DNA of 64,000 nucleotides from contig NZ_BDAW01000002.1 in NCBI RefSeq assembly GCF_001625085.1, forward strand, positions 62,001-126,000. Reading direction: 5' to 3'. The notes under the pieces were generated by a model. That model was not told where the DNA came from, searched no databases, and was given only the letters and a program-made list of their open reading frames with translations. A program made the translations under genes and the position numbers. The DNA is from Nocardia acidivorans NBRC 108247. Lineage in GTDB: Bacteria; Actinomycetota; Actinomycetes; Mycobacteriales; Mycobacteriaceae. Below, piece by piece: positions 54,145-63,471 of this stretch (its first letter is position 1; every line of letters begins with the position of its first letter).

Positions 54145-55572
54145 TCAGATGTCGTCGGGTTTCATGCCGAATTTGCGGCGCAGGGGGAATGAGGCCAGGA
54201 AGCCCAAAACCAGGAGTAGGCCCACGATTCCGGTGCCGATGAGTGCCACATCGCGGGCGGTGTTATCGGGCGCGGGGGGCCGGGCGGGGAGTGGGAGTTG
54301 TTTGTCCCTGGCGGCGCCGGGTTGTTTGGGCGGCAGGTTTTTCGGGACCTCGGCGGTGAGGGCGGCGACGGGATCGACCGCGCCGTAACCGATATAGGGA
54401 TTCCAGCCCTCGCCGGGTGCGTGCGCGGTGGCCTCGATGCGCTTGATGATCTCATTGGCGGGCATATCCGGGAAGCGTGAACGCAGCAGTGCCGCAACGC
54501 CGGAGACGTACGGCGCCGCGAAACTCGTTCCGCTGTACCGGTTCAGCTGACCCTGATTGGTGAATTTCGCGGTGGTGAGCCCGGGTCCGCGCGGATCGAG
54601 GGAGATCACCTCCTCACCCGGTGCGGCCACACCCACCCACGGGCCGGGGACGGTGAATTTGGAGGGCTGGCCGAAGGCGTCGATGGAGCCCACCGAGAGT
54701 ACGTACTCGTCCCACCAGGCCGGGGCCACATACGAGGTGATGTGGTTCCAGAGGTCCGCGTTCGGATGCAGCGGGTCGATGCCCGGATTGCTCGCCTTGC
54801 AGGTGTCGGTATTGCCCGCCGAGGTGACGATGACGACGTCCCGGTCCACGGCCGCGTACCGTACCGCCGCGCCGAGCATGCCCATCTCGGTGCTCTCGGG
54901 TTCTCTTGTGGGACAGGCGACCAGGGAGATATTGATGACGCGCGCCCCGGCATCGGCGGCGCGCCGAATTGCCGAGGCCAGCGCGGAGATCTTGCCGTAG
55001 CCGTCCGGGAAATCATCGGGGCCTTTATCGCGGCTCGCGCCCTCCGCCTGGTAGAGGGCGCTGGTCTGGCGGATGGTCATGATTCGCGCCTCCGGCGCGA
55101 CGCCCGCGAAGCCCTGGCCCGGTTCCTGTTCCGCGGCAATGAGTCCGGCGACGATCGTGCCGTGTGCGTCGCAATCCTCGGTGCCGTCACCGGCATTGGC
55201 GACGTAGTCGCCGCCCGGGATCAGCCCGGGCAGGCGCGGGTGCGGCGAGACACCGGTATCGATGACCGCCACCAATTGCCCTGCACCACGGGAGAATTGC
55301 CAGGCGTGCTCCAGGTCGAGGGCTCGTTGCGTCGGTGGGATCGTCGGCCCGTCACCGCCCGCCTGCGTGCTGATACAGGGGGAATTGGCGGGATGCTCGG
55401 TCTTGCCGGGCGGGGCCGCGGGACCACCCGGCGGCAGCAGCCCGGGATTGATCGCCGGTGGCCGATCCGCCCGCGCCACAGCGGGTTCCACACTGAATGA
55501 TGTCAGTGCGGCAAATGCCGCACCCGCGGCGATGGCACGCAGACTCGCGGCGCGGAATCCGGTGCTGGTCAC
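54145..55572 (-). CDS. mycP: type VII secretion-associated serine protease mycosin (locus 2)
   Basis: Second mycosin, 475 residues. A signal peptide (hydrophobic about 10-32) is followed by a Pro-rich linker and the S8 domain with Asp105 (VIDTGVSPHP), His137 (CDAHGTIVAG) and Ser350 (YSGTSFAAP). A transmembrane helix lies near 437-460, followed by the basic tail LRRKFGMKPDDI. The first two triad positions match the locus-1 mycosin exactly. GTG start 73 bp behind the eccD stop. Gene order eccB, then mycP and eccD reading towards it, is that of the mycobacterial ESX-4 region. Confidence 0.93.
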   Translation of the reverse strand: MTSTGFRAASLRAIAAGAAFAALTSFSVEPAVARADRPPAINPGLLPPGGPAAPPGKTEHPANSPCISTQAGGDGPTIPPTQRALDLEHAWQFSRGAGQLVAVIDTGVSPHPRLPGLIPGGDYVANAGDGTEDCDAHGTIVAGLIAAEQEPGQGFAGVAPEARIMTIRQTSALYQAEGASRDKGPDDFPDGYGKISALASAIRRAADAGARVINISLVACPTREPESTEMGMLGAAVRYAAVDRDVVIVTSAGNTDTCKASNPGIDPLHPNADLWNHITSYVAPAWWDEYVLSVGSIDAFGQPSKFTVPGPWVGVAAPGEEVISLDPRGPGLTTAKFTNQGQLNRYSGTSFAAPYVSGVAALLRSRFPDMPANEIIKRIEATAHAPGEGWNPYIGYGAVDPVAALTAEVPKNLPPKQPGAARDKQLPLPARPPAPDNTARDVALIGTGIVGLLLVLGFLASFPLRRKFGMKPDDI

Positions 55573-55645
55573 CGGGCTGCCCGTGGCCGCCGTGCGATAT
55601 CGGCGGGGCTACCGAATCGCCCGGCGCGTATCCGACCGCCGTGCT

Positions 55646-57091
55646 TCACAACCCGCGCACCAGCGAATACAGGTCGGTCACCCAGAACACCAGCGGCACA
55701 ACGGCGGCCACGAAGGCGTATTCGAGCAGTTCCACCGCCCGGCGCATGGGCGGGGTGGCCTGCTGGCGCGGGACGATGATGCCCAGCACCAGCGCCGCCA
55801 CCAGCAGCACCAGGGCCGCCCCGAAGACCGTGAGCGGCTGACGGATCAGGAAGGCCGCGCCGCCCAACAGGATCAATAGGATGGCCGCGCCCGCGGCGAT
55901 GAGCACCACGGCCTGTTCGGCGCCCGCGTAGGTGCGGCTGCGGAACATGAGGACGGCGGCGCAGACCAGGGCGAGCGCCAGCCCCGGCCAGCACACGCCG
56001 TCGGCGTTCGGATCGGTGGCGGCTACTGTGCCCGCGACCACCACCAGCGAGGTGGCGGTGACCAGTCCGGCCAGATATTCGCGTGCCCGTTCGGATTTGG
56101 CGCGCAGCGCCGGCAGGCTCGGCAGGGCGCGATGGTCGTCCGGATCGTCCTCGGTGGGATCGATCGGGGTGCCGGGTGCGGGCACCGGCGGCAGCGGTAG
56201 TTTCGCCAGCAGCATGGAAAGCCTTGGGGCCAGCGATAATCCGGCCAGGCCGAGCGCGGCCGCGCCCGCGCCGACGGCCTTGGTCGGCAGGTGTGTGAGC
56301 AGGCCCACCAGCGCCGCCGGTATGAGATACACCGCGAGGGTGGTCGCGCCGATGAACAATCCGAGGCCGACACCGCTGACCCGCCAGGCGAGAATCGCTG
56401 TCGCACCGGTCAATACGGCGCCGAGCAGGAGGTTGGCCCAGCCGTAGTGATCGGGTACGAACAGCATCCCCGCGCTGAAAGCGGTGGGCAGCGCGCAACC
56501 GCCCAGGACGAGCGCGCTCCCGGTATCGCCGTACATGCGGGCCAGGACGGTACTCGCCACCACCAGCAGCAGCGCCACGAAGAGCGCCACCGCGCCGCCG
56601 ACCCACCCGGGCACCGCATCCGGTGCGGCCAGCAGACCGAGGCAGCCGGTCAGCATGGTGAGCACCGCGAGCACCGACCCCGTCAGGCGTGCGGTACGGG
56701 GCGTCCAGCCGCGGAAATGCTCGGCATCGGCAATGGCGACGTTGTACATGATGTCGTCGAAGAGCGGGGTGGGCGCGGTGTGCTCGGCGCTCTCCAACAT
56801 GAGCAGTTCGCCGTCGCGCACACCCTGTTCGGCCAGGCTCAGCGAATTGGAGAGCGGCGGCTGCCCGATGCGGGCCAGCACCCATTCGTGTGGTTCGAAC
56901 TGCTCGCCGTCATTGTCGAAGTCATTGGCGAGGCTGTGCTGGGCGACCATATCGACCACGCTCGGAATGACCAGGGCGACCGGCACATCCACCGGAATGG
57001 CCATATCGACCTGGGTGTGTTTGGCGAGCAGGGTGACGCGGGCCAGATCCGGCGCGCGGACGATTCCGCGAGCGTCGTCCACATGTGTCAC
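55646..57091 (-). CDS. eccD: type VII secretion integral membrane protein EccD (locus 2)
   Basis: Second EccD, 481 residues from the GTG at 57091. The ubiquitin-like N-terminal domain (about 10-95) contains RVTLLAKHTQVDMAIPVDVP and EWVLARIGQPPLSNSLSLAE. About eleven hydrophobic segments follow, up to the end. GGGGG seven bases upstream supports the GTG; an ATG at 57133 in the same frame would add 14 residues and cannot be excluded. It is divergent from eccC and directly upstream of mycP. Confidence 0.9.
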   Translation of the reverse strand: MTHVDDARGIVRAPDLARVTLLAKHTQVDMAIPVDVPVALVIPSVVDMVAQHSLANDFDNDGEQFEPHEWVLARIGQPPLSNSLSLAEQGVRDGELLMLESAEHTAPTPLFDDIMYNVAIADAEHFRGWTPRTARLTGSVLAVLTMLTGCLGLLAAPDAVPGWVGGAVALFVALLLVVASTVLARMYGDTGSALVLGGCALPTAFSAGMLFVPDHYGWANLLLGAVLTGATAILAWRVSGVGLGLFIGATTLAVYLIPAALVGLLTHLPTKAVGAGAAALGLAGLSLAPRLSMLLAKLPLPPVPAPGTPIDPTEDDPDDHRALPSLPALRAKSERAREYLAGLVTATSLVVVAGTVAATDPNADGVCWPGLALALVCAAVLMFRSRTYAGAEQAVVLIAAGAAILLILLGGAAFLIRQPLTVFGAALVLLVAALVLGIIVPRQQATPPMRRAVELLEYAFVAAVVPLVFWVTDLYSLVRGL

Positions 57092-57220
57092 CCTGGTGCC
57101 CCCAAACGGTTCGGTGCGATACCCGGTCCGCATAATTGCTGACCAGACTGTACGGCATAGCGGTCGCCGGCCGTACACTGAGCCCGCAATCCTGACCTTC
57201 GAGGGGGGCTTCAGCACGCG

Positions 57221-60200
57221 ATGAGCACCGTCCGTTTCCAGCGCCGTCCACGCCGAGAGATTCCGCGCTCACCGGGCGGTGAGGTGACGCTACAGCCGCC
57301 GCCGGAGATTCCCCGCAATATTCCAGCGAACCTGTTCGGCAAGCTCATGCCGGTGGTCATGGGCGTCGGCATGCTGGGCATGGTCGTCCTCATGTTCACC
57401 TCGGGCAGCGGTATCGCCGGCAATCCGATGAGCCTGATGTTCCCGATGATGATGGTCTTCTCCATGGTCGGGATGTACGCGGGTCAGGGCGGTAAAGGAC
57501 AGAAGGCCGCCGAGGCGAACGAGGATCGCAAGGACTATCTGCGCTATCTGGATCAGGTGCGCCGCGATGTGCGGGAGACCGCCGGGCAGCAGCGCGCCGC
57601 GGTGGAGTGGAGTCATCCCGAACCCGGGCTCATCTGGATGCTCGCGGGCACCACGCGCATGTGGGAGCGACGCCCCGGCGACAAGGATTTCTGCCATGCC
57701 CGCATCGGCCTGGGCAGTCAGCGATTGGCCACCCGGCTGGTGGCCCCGGAGACCGGTCCGGTGGAGGAGCTGGAGCCGATAGCCGCGGTGTCGCTGAGGC
57801 GCTTCGTCAGGACCCATTCGACGGTCCCGGACCTGCCCACCGCGCTCGCGGTGAAGGGCTTCGCCAGCGTGCAGCTCACCGGGGACCGGGCACAGGCCCG
57901 CGATATGACGCGGGCAATGCTACTGCAATTGGCCATGTTCCAGGGGCCGGATCAGGTACTCATAGCCGTCGTCTGCGGACCGGACACCGCCCGCGAATGG
58001 GAATGGGCGAAATGGCTGCCGCACACCCAGCATCCGGACTCCCAGGACGGCGTGGGCAGTGCGCGCATGGTGTACGGATCGATTCGGCAGGCACACGCCG
58101 GACTGGCTCCGCTGCTGTACAACCGGGCGCGGTATTCGCGCAATCAGCCGCCCAATCCGAACCTGGTGCAGATCGTGTTGGTGGTGGACGGCGGACTGCT
58201 CGAGTCCGAGGAGGATTCGCTGCGGGAGAACGGGTTCGAAGGCGTCACCATTGTCGATCTGTGCGGTTACGCACCGCGATTGTCGGCCTCGCGTGGGATT
58301 CAGATGCTGGTGGAGCACGGTGAGTGCGCCGGGCGCGGGCCGTCCGGGGCCATGGAGCGGTTCGCGGTCATCGACCGGATCACCGCGCGCGAGGCCGAAC
58401 AGGCCGCGCGGCGACTCGCACCCTATCGGGCCCCCGCACAGCGCGCGGGGGAGTCCGCAGGCGAAGAGGGCGAGGTCATTTCGAGCTGGTCGCAGCTGCT
58501 CGGTCTCGGTGATATCGGCGCCTTCAATCCCCAGAGCGCCTGGCAGCCGCGCTACGGGCGCGAACGCCTGCGGGTGCCGTTCGGCGTCGGTGCGGATGGG
58601 CTGCCGGTGGTGCTCGATATCAAGGAGGCGGCCGAGGGCGGTATGGGGCCGCACGGCTTGTGCATCGGCGCGACCGGTTCGGGCAAGTCGGAATTCCTTC
58701 GGACGCTGGTGCTTTCGCTCATCGCCACGCACTCGCCGGATCAGCTGAATTTCGTGCTGGTGGACTTCAAGGGCGGTGCGACCTTCCTCGGCCTGGAAGG
58801 GGTCGCGCATGTGGCGGCCATCATCACCAACCTGGAGGAGGAGGCCGATCTCGTCGAGCGCATGCGGGACGCGCTCGCCGGTGAGATGAACCGCAGGCAG
58901 GAGGTACTGCGGGCGGCAGGCAATTTCGCCAATGTGTCCGAGTACGAGAAGGCGCGTGCGGCGGGGGCGGATCTGGATCCCCTGCCCGCGCTGTTCGTGG
59001 TGCTCGACGAATTCTCCGAATTGCTGTCCCAGCACCCGGATTTCGCGGAGCTGTTCACCATGATCGGGCGGTTGGGGCGATCGCTGCACGTGCATCTGCT
59101 GCTGGCGTCGCAGCGGTTGGAGGAGGGACGGCTCAAGGGGCTGGAGAGTCACCTGTCCTATCGGATCGGGTTGAAGACCTTCTCCGCCAATGAATCCCGG
59201 CAGGTCCTGGGCGTACCGGATGCCTACAACCTGCCCGGCAATCCCGGTGGCGGCTATCTGAAGTCGGACTCCGGGGAGATTGTGCGTTTCCAGTCGGCGT
59301 ATGTGTCGGGGCCTTATATCGGCGTCGGTTCGCAGCGGGAGGTCGCCGAGGACGCGGTCGACGGCGATATCGATGTCATCGCCCGGCCTTTCACCGCCAC
59401 CCAGGTGGATTTCCGTGCGGCGGACCGTATCCCGCTGCCGGTTCAGCTCGGTGAGGTGGAGCAGCCGCCGGAGGCCGATCAGGTCTCCACGCTGCAGATG
59501 CTGGTGTCCCGGGTGCGCGAGCACGGGCGGCCCGCGCACGAAATCTGGCTGCCGCCACTGGATGACGCGCCCACCCTGGACCAGTTGGCGCCGCGTTCGG
59601 TGCTCACCGGGGATTGGAATCCCATCGCCACCCTGCGCGCGCCGATCGGCATTGTGGACCGGCCCTACGATCAGCGGCGCGATCCGCTGGTGGTGGACCT
59701 GTCCGGATCGCGCGGCAATGTGGCGGTGGTCGGCGGGCCGCAGTCGGGTAAATCGACGGCGTTGCGGTCGCTGGTCATGGGAATGTCGTTGACGCACACC
59801 GCCGAACAGGCACAGTTCTATCTGCTGGACTTCGGTGGCGGCACCCTGATCGGCCTGCAGGGGCTGCCGCACGTCGGCACCGTCGCCAGCCGGATGGAGG
59901 GGGACAAGGTGCGGCGCACGGTCGCCGAGATGGTGACCATTGTGCGGCAGCGCGAGGCGCGATTCCGGCAGCTCGGCATCGAATCCATGGCCGAATTCCG
60001 GCGATTGCGTTCGGTGGAGCCGGGGACCAGCGCGGCCGCGCAGGGGGCCCAGGAGGATCAGTTCGGGGACGCCTTCCTGGTGATCGACGGGTACGGCACC
60101 TTCCGGCAGGAGTTCGAGGCGCTGGAACAGACCGTCATGAACCTTGCGGTGCAGGGTCTTTCGTACGGTGTGCACGTGGTGATCTCGCTCGCCCGCTGGC

Positions 60201-61240
60201 CGGAGGCGCGGCCCGCGCTCAAGGATCAGATCGGCACCCGGATCGAATTGCGGCTCGGCGATCCGATGGACTCCGATCTCGGGCGCAAGTTCGCGGCACT
60301 GGTTCCGCAGGGCCGGCCCGGCCGCGGTATGACCGCGGATCTGCTGCACATGCTCACGGCCCTGCCGCGCGTGGACGGCGATCCGAATCCGGCGACCCTG
60401 GGAATCGGTGTGGCCCAGGCTGTTTCGTTGATCGCCGAGCGGACCCCCGGGCGGCCCGCACCGCGCGTGCGCATGCTGCCCGCGCGCCTGCCGCGGGAGG
60501 AGTTGCTCGCCGTGGCGGGCACCGGGTCGATTGATCCGAGCCGCCCGACACTGCGGTTCCCGATCGGTATCGATGAATCCGCGCTGGCCCCGGTGTATCT
60601 GGACTTCGCGACCAGTCCGCACCTGGTGATCATCGGAGATTCGGAGAGCGGGAAGACCACACTGCTGCGCTCGGTGGTCCAGTCGATCTGCGCGACCAAC
60701 ACCCCGGATCAGGCGCGCATCATCATGGGGGACTACCGGCGCACCATGCTGGGGACGGTTCCGGACGGCTATCTGGCCGGATACGGTTCCACCGCACCGC
60801 AATTCACCCGGCAGATGGCCGATCTCGCCGCGTATGTCACCCAGCGCATGCCCGGCCCGGATGTGACGCCCCAGCAACTGCGGGACCGCTCCTGGTGGAA
60901 GGGGCCCGAGCTGTACGTCATCGTCGACGATTACGACCTGGTCGCCACCGCCACCGGGAATCCGCTGCACGCCCTGGTCGATCATCTCGCGCACGCCCGC
61001 GACCTCGGCTTCCACCTGATCATCGCGCGCCGCTCCGGCGGTGCGGGCCGCGCCCTCTACGAGGCCACGCTCAACCGCATGAAGGAGCTCAACTCCGCGG
61101 CGCTGATCATGAGCGCCAGCCGCGAGGAGGGCATCCTCTTCGGCAACACCCGCCCCTCGCTCATGCCCCCGGGCCGCGGCACCTACGTCACCCGCTCCGG
61201 CGAGGACCTCATCCAATTGGGCTGGTTGCCACCTGCCTGA
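57221..61240 (+). CDS. eccC: type VII secretion FtsK/SpoIIIE ATPase EccC, single chain (locus 2)
   Basis: Second full-length EccC, 1339 residues. Two transmembrane segments (about 35-80) precede three FtsK-type domains with P-loops GATGSGKS near 483, GGPQSGKS near 837 and GDSESGKT near 1138. The Walker B strands are FVVLDEF, FLVIDGY and YVIVDDY. It is colinear with the locus-1 protein, and the N-terminal RRPRREIPRSPGGEVTL motif matches as well. No extra ATPase ORF follows here. It faces the two WXG100 genes across a 182-bp gap with a long hairpin. Confidence 0.95.
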   Translation: MSTVRFQRRPRREIPRSPGGEVTLQPPPEIPRNIPANLFGKLMPVVMGVGMLGMVVLMFTSGSGIAGNPMSLMFPMMMVFSMVGMYAGQGGKGQKAAEANEDRKDYLRYLDQVRRDVRETAGQQRAAVEWSHPEPGLIWMLAGTTRMWERRPGDKDFCHARIGLGSQRLATRLVAPETGPVEELEPIAAVSLRRFVRTHSTVPDLPTALAVKGFASVQLTGDRAQARDMTRAMLLQLAMFQGPDQVLIAVVCGPDTAREWEWAKWLPHTQHPDSQDGVGSARMVYGSIRQAHAGLAPLLYNRARYSRNQPPNPNLVQIVLVVDGGLLESEEDSLRENGFEGVTIVDLCGYAPRLSASRGIQMLVEHGECAGRGPSGAMERFAVIDRITAREAEQAARRLAPYRAPAQRAGESAGEEGEVISSWSQLLGLGDIGAFNPQSAWQPRYGRERLRVPFGVGADGLPVVLDIKEAAEGGMGPHGLCIGATGSGKSEFLRTLVLSLIATHSPDQLNFVLVDFKGGATFLGLEGVAHVAAIITNLEEEADLVERMRDALAGEMNRRQEVLRAAGNFANVSEYEKARAAGADLDPLPALFVVLDEFSELLSQHPDFAELFTMIGRLGRSLHVHLLLASQRLEEGRLKGLESHLSYRIGLKTFSANESRQVLGVPDAYNLPGNPGGGYLKSDSGEIVRFQSAYVSGPYIGVGSQREVAEDAVDGDIDVIARPFTATQVDFRAADRIPLPVQLGEVEQPPEADQVSTLQMLVSRVREHGRPAHEIWLPPLDDAPTLDQLAPRSVLTGDWNPIATLRAPIGIVDRPYDQRRDPLVVDLSGSRGNVAVVGGPQSGKSTALRSLVMGMSLTHTAEQAQFYLLDFGGGTLIGLQGLPHVGTVASRMEGDKVRRTVAEMVTIVRQREARFRQLGIESMAEFRRLRSVEPGTSAAAQGAQEDQFGDAFLVIDGYGTFRQEFEALEQTVMNLAVQGLSYGVHVVISLARWPEARPALKDQIGTRIELRLGDPMDSDLGRKFAALVPQGRPGRGMTADLLHMLTALPRVDGDPNPATLGIGVAQAVSLIAERTPGRPAPRVRMLPARLPREELLAVAGTGSIDPSRPTLRFPIGIDESALAPVYLDFATSPHLVIIGDSESGKTTLLRSVVQSICATNTPDQARIIMGDYRRTMLGTVPDGYLAGYGSTAPQFTRQMADLAAYVTQRMPGPDVTPQQLRDRSWWKGPELYVIVDDYDLVATATGNPLHALVDHLAHARDLGFHLIIARRSGGAGRALYEATLNRMKELNSAALIMSASREEGILFGNTRPSLMPPGRGTYVTRSGEDLIQLGWLPPA

Positions 61241-61329
61241 TCCACACTGACAGGAACAGGAACGCGCCCCGGCATCGACCGGCCGAACCAAACGCTCGCC
61301 GAACTGGGCCACATCCCCTGAAAACGACA

Positions 61330-61370
61330 CGGTCGCCGCAACCTCTCGATCGAGAGTGTTGCGACGACCG
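61330..61370. terminator. long interrupted stem-loop between eccC and the WXG100 genes
   Basis: CGGTCG (61330) pairs with CGACCG (61365-61370), CGCAAC with GTTGCG, and the centre CTCTCGATCGAGAG is itself a palindrome, giving about 19 bp of stem with two bulges. It is centred between convergent genes, so it is likely to terminate both ways. The other ~140 bases of the gap show nothing. Confidence 0.7.
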
Positions 61371-61422
61371 CATGAACCCGCCCTATTGCCGGGGCGCGCT
61401 CGGCTTGTATTGCCTGGGGTGG

Positions 61423-61725
61423 TCAGAACAGGCCCGCGAGGGCGATGTCCTTGGCCTGGAGTTCGGCATTGCCGGTGCGGACCAGGGTGCCCGCGCCCGA
61501 GAGGGTGGCGTTGAGCTGGGCGACGTGGGTGTTCCACATGCGCTGCATATCGGCGAAGGCCTCGTTGGTCGAGCCCTTCCAGTTGTTGGTGACGAACTCC
61601 TCCACGCTGCGGTGGAAGGCTTCGAGCTGATCGCGAATGTGCTCGGCCCGGCGGATGACCGAGTTGGCGCCGTCGGCGACGCCTTCGAAATGGGCGGAGA
61701 TGACCTGGCCGTTGGCTGCTGCCAT
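61423..61725 (-). CDS. WXG100 family protein (EsxA/EsxT-like)
   Basis: Helical-hairpin ESX substrate of 100 residues. The turn carries W-K-G (VTNNWKGSTNEAFADM), the WXG motif of the family, with amphipathic helices on both sides. There is no C-terminal Y-x3-D/E signal in this partner, as is common for the passive half of an Esx heterodimer. The ATG has AAGGACACCACC upstream and the gap to the other WXG100 gene is 45 bp, so they form the usual pair. By position it would correspond to one of EsxT/EsxU of ESX-4. Confidence 0.9.
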   Translation of the reverse strand: MAAANGQVISAHFEGVADGANSVIRRAEHIRDQLEAFHRSVEEFVTNNWKGSTNEAFADMQRMWNTHVAQLNATLSGAGTLVRTGNAELQAKDIALAGLF

Positions 61726-61770
61726 GGTGGTGTCCTTTGTCGTCGGGAGGGATGAGGGCCGGACCGGGAA

Positions 61771-62100
61771 TTACACCGGCGGCAGGTCGAGGCTGGAGAT
61801 CTGCGCGTTGATCTGCGACTTGTAGTCCTGGTCGTGGTCCTCGTACTGCGAGCCGACCTTGATCAGATTCTCGGCGGTCTGCATCAACTTGTCGTTGAGC
61901 TTGTCGGCCTGGAAGTAGTACCGCTCCATGAAGGCGTTGAAGGCATCCCGCGCCCCACCCTGCCAGTTCGAGCCGACCGTCATATTGTCCTCATCGCGCT
62001 TGAGGTCGGCGATGGCGTGCATGAGCATGTCGTGGGTCTTCTTGAACTCCTGGGCCTTGGCCTGGATGAGCTCATTACTGGCTTCGAATGCACCGGCCAC
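61771..62100 (-). CDS. WXG100 family protein with Y-x3-D secretion signal
   Basis: First gene of the Esx pair, 109 residues. The WXG turn is GSNWQGGARDAFNAFMERY. The C-terminal tail contains SQYEDHDQDYK, which provides the Y-x3-D signal that EccC recognises, followed by an extended SQINAQISSLDLPPV end. The GTG at 62100 has GAGGAGG five bases upstream; the longer frame from 62154 is not family-like. It is on the strand opposite to eccC, whereas in M. tuberculosis ESX-4 both are on the same strand, so this end of the locus is inverted relative to that order. Confidence 0.9.
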   Translation of the reverse strand: MAGAFEASNELIQAKAQEFKKTHDMLMHAIADLKRDEDNMTVGSNWQGGARDAFNAFMERYYFQADKLNDKLMQTAENLIKVGSQYEDHDQDYKSQINAQISSLDLPPV

Positions 62101-62243
62101 GGTGCCTCCTCTCGATTCGTGCGGACGACCTCTACAAGATTGGACGAGGGTCATAGCCCGACGGTTCCACCCCTGTTACAGCAATTCGCCAGCACACTAC
62201 CGAAGGATTGGTCCCGCTGACCAGTGCGTACGTCACACGAGGA

Positions 62244-63455
62244 TTACCAGGTGCTATTTGCCAGCAATGCGTACTGAGCGTTCGCCCGCTGATGCGCATC
62301 GCTCAACTGATCGCCCTCGACGGTTGCCACATACCGGCCATAGGCCACCGCGCACCGATAACGCTTCGTGGAGTAATCGTCCTTTATGGGGCTTTCTCCG
62401 CATTTGGCATTCGGCAGTGCCGCGGGCGCGTCCGCCGCACCGGGATAGGTCTGGTCGAGAATCACCCCGGCGAGCACGAGCGCTGCCTTCCCGTCGCGCG
62501 TGCGATAGAGCATCGATCTGTTCGACATATCCATACTGAGGGAAAATCGGTCCATACCGGCGTCGTTGATGATGCGCGTCCAATGTCCCTGATCCCCCAC
62601 CTGATTCAGGAATCCGCGTGATTCGGAGACGAACTGGCTGGTGACATCCGGCATTCCGAAGGCATTGGGGTTCAAGGTGCGCCGCAGCATGCCGTCCGGA
62701 TCGTAGGGCAGGCGCAGCGCACCCTCCTTGCTCAGCGGCGGCAGCCCGTCCAGCAGTGCCAGTTGGACGTCGTACACGCGCTCGCTGAGCGCGGTCAGCT
62801 GCGCGGTATCGGGGCTGTTCACGCCCACCATCACATTCACCACGTAGTTGCCGTGCGCCAGCGTGGAACCCATGGTGGGCACGCCCGGTCGCCAATGCGC
62901 GTGCGCCGCCGGATATTTCGACAGTGTCAGCGGCTGATTGGCCTCCGCGGCGAAGCCGAAATCGGCCGCCTCCACCTCCCCGGCCGCCTTGGTCGCCGCG
63001 GCCGGGTCCGCGAACTGGATGACGGTCAGCGCGGTGAAAGTGGTGTTCTCCGGCAGCTTTTCGCCTTTGGCGCGCGGTTTCTCCGAATTACTGGCAGAGA
63101 CGCCGAACAGCATGCCGTTCGCCTTCAGCACCGGCCGAGCGGATTCCGCGAGATTGGTCGCGCCGTCGGAATCGACGAATGCCTTCATTCCCGTGCCGTA
63201 ACCCAGTTTCGCATCGATCTCCGGACCGTTCGCGACATGATCGGCGAGCCGCATGGCCGCCAGATTCAACCCCATGCCCAGATCCGGATAATAGGTGTAG
63301 CGCTCCTCGAGCGGTGCGGTCGAATATTTGCCGACATCCAGTGTCCGCACATCGATTTCACCCGGCCGCGCGGTGCCGTCGATACCCGATCCGCAACCGG
63401 CCGCGGTGCATAGCGCGAGCAGTAGGACCGCGCCGCGAATTCCCCCGGTACGCAT
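62244..63455 (-). CDS. DUF7373-type lipoprotein (ESX locus 2)
   Basis: Predicted lipoprotein of 403 residues. The ATG at 63455 opens MRTGGIRGAVLLLALCTAAGC with lipobox TAAGC. The mature part contains GEIDVRTLDVGKYS, LKANGMLFGVSAS, DPDGMLRRTLNPNAFG and the C-terminal GRYVATVEGDQLSDAHQR then AQYALLANS, all paralleled in the gene at 1031-2188. It lies 143 bp upstream of the WXG100 pair and 16 bp behind another member of the same family, so a lipoprotein-lipoprotein-esx-esx transcript is possible. The function is unknown; its recurrence beside both ESX loci is the main clue. Confidence 0.78.
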   Translation of the reverse strand: MRTGGIRGAVLLLALCTAAGCGSGIDGTARPGEIDVRTLDVGKYSTAPLEERYTYYPDLGMGLNLAAMRLADHVANGPEIDAKLGYGTGMKAFVDSDGATNLAESARPVLKANGMLFGVSASNSEKPRAKGEKLPENTTFTALTVIQFADPAAATKAAGEVEAADFGFAAEANQPLTLSKYPAAHAHWRPGVPTMGSTLAHGNYVVNVMVGVNSPDTAQLTALSERVYDVQLALLDGLPPLSKEGALRLPYDPDGMLRRTLNPNAFGMPDVTSQFVSESRGFLNQVGDQGHWTRIINDAGMDRFSLSMDMSNRSMLYRTRDGKAALVLAGVILDQTYPGAADAPAALPNAKCGESPIKDDYSTKRYRCAVAYGRYVATVEGDQLSDAHQRANAQYALLANSTW

Positions 63456-63471
63456 TACAGTTACCCCCTTC

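Noticed and set aside
57920..61537. 1205-codon minus-strand open frame opposite eccC of locus 2, and the similar 645-codon frame opposite eccC of locus 1
   Set aside because: Both mirror the codon bias of eccC and have no motif, signal or ribosome-binding site of their own; they are antisense shadows.
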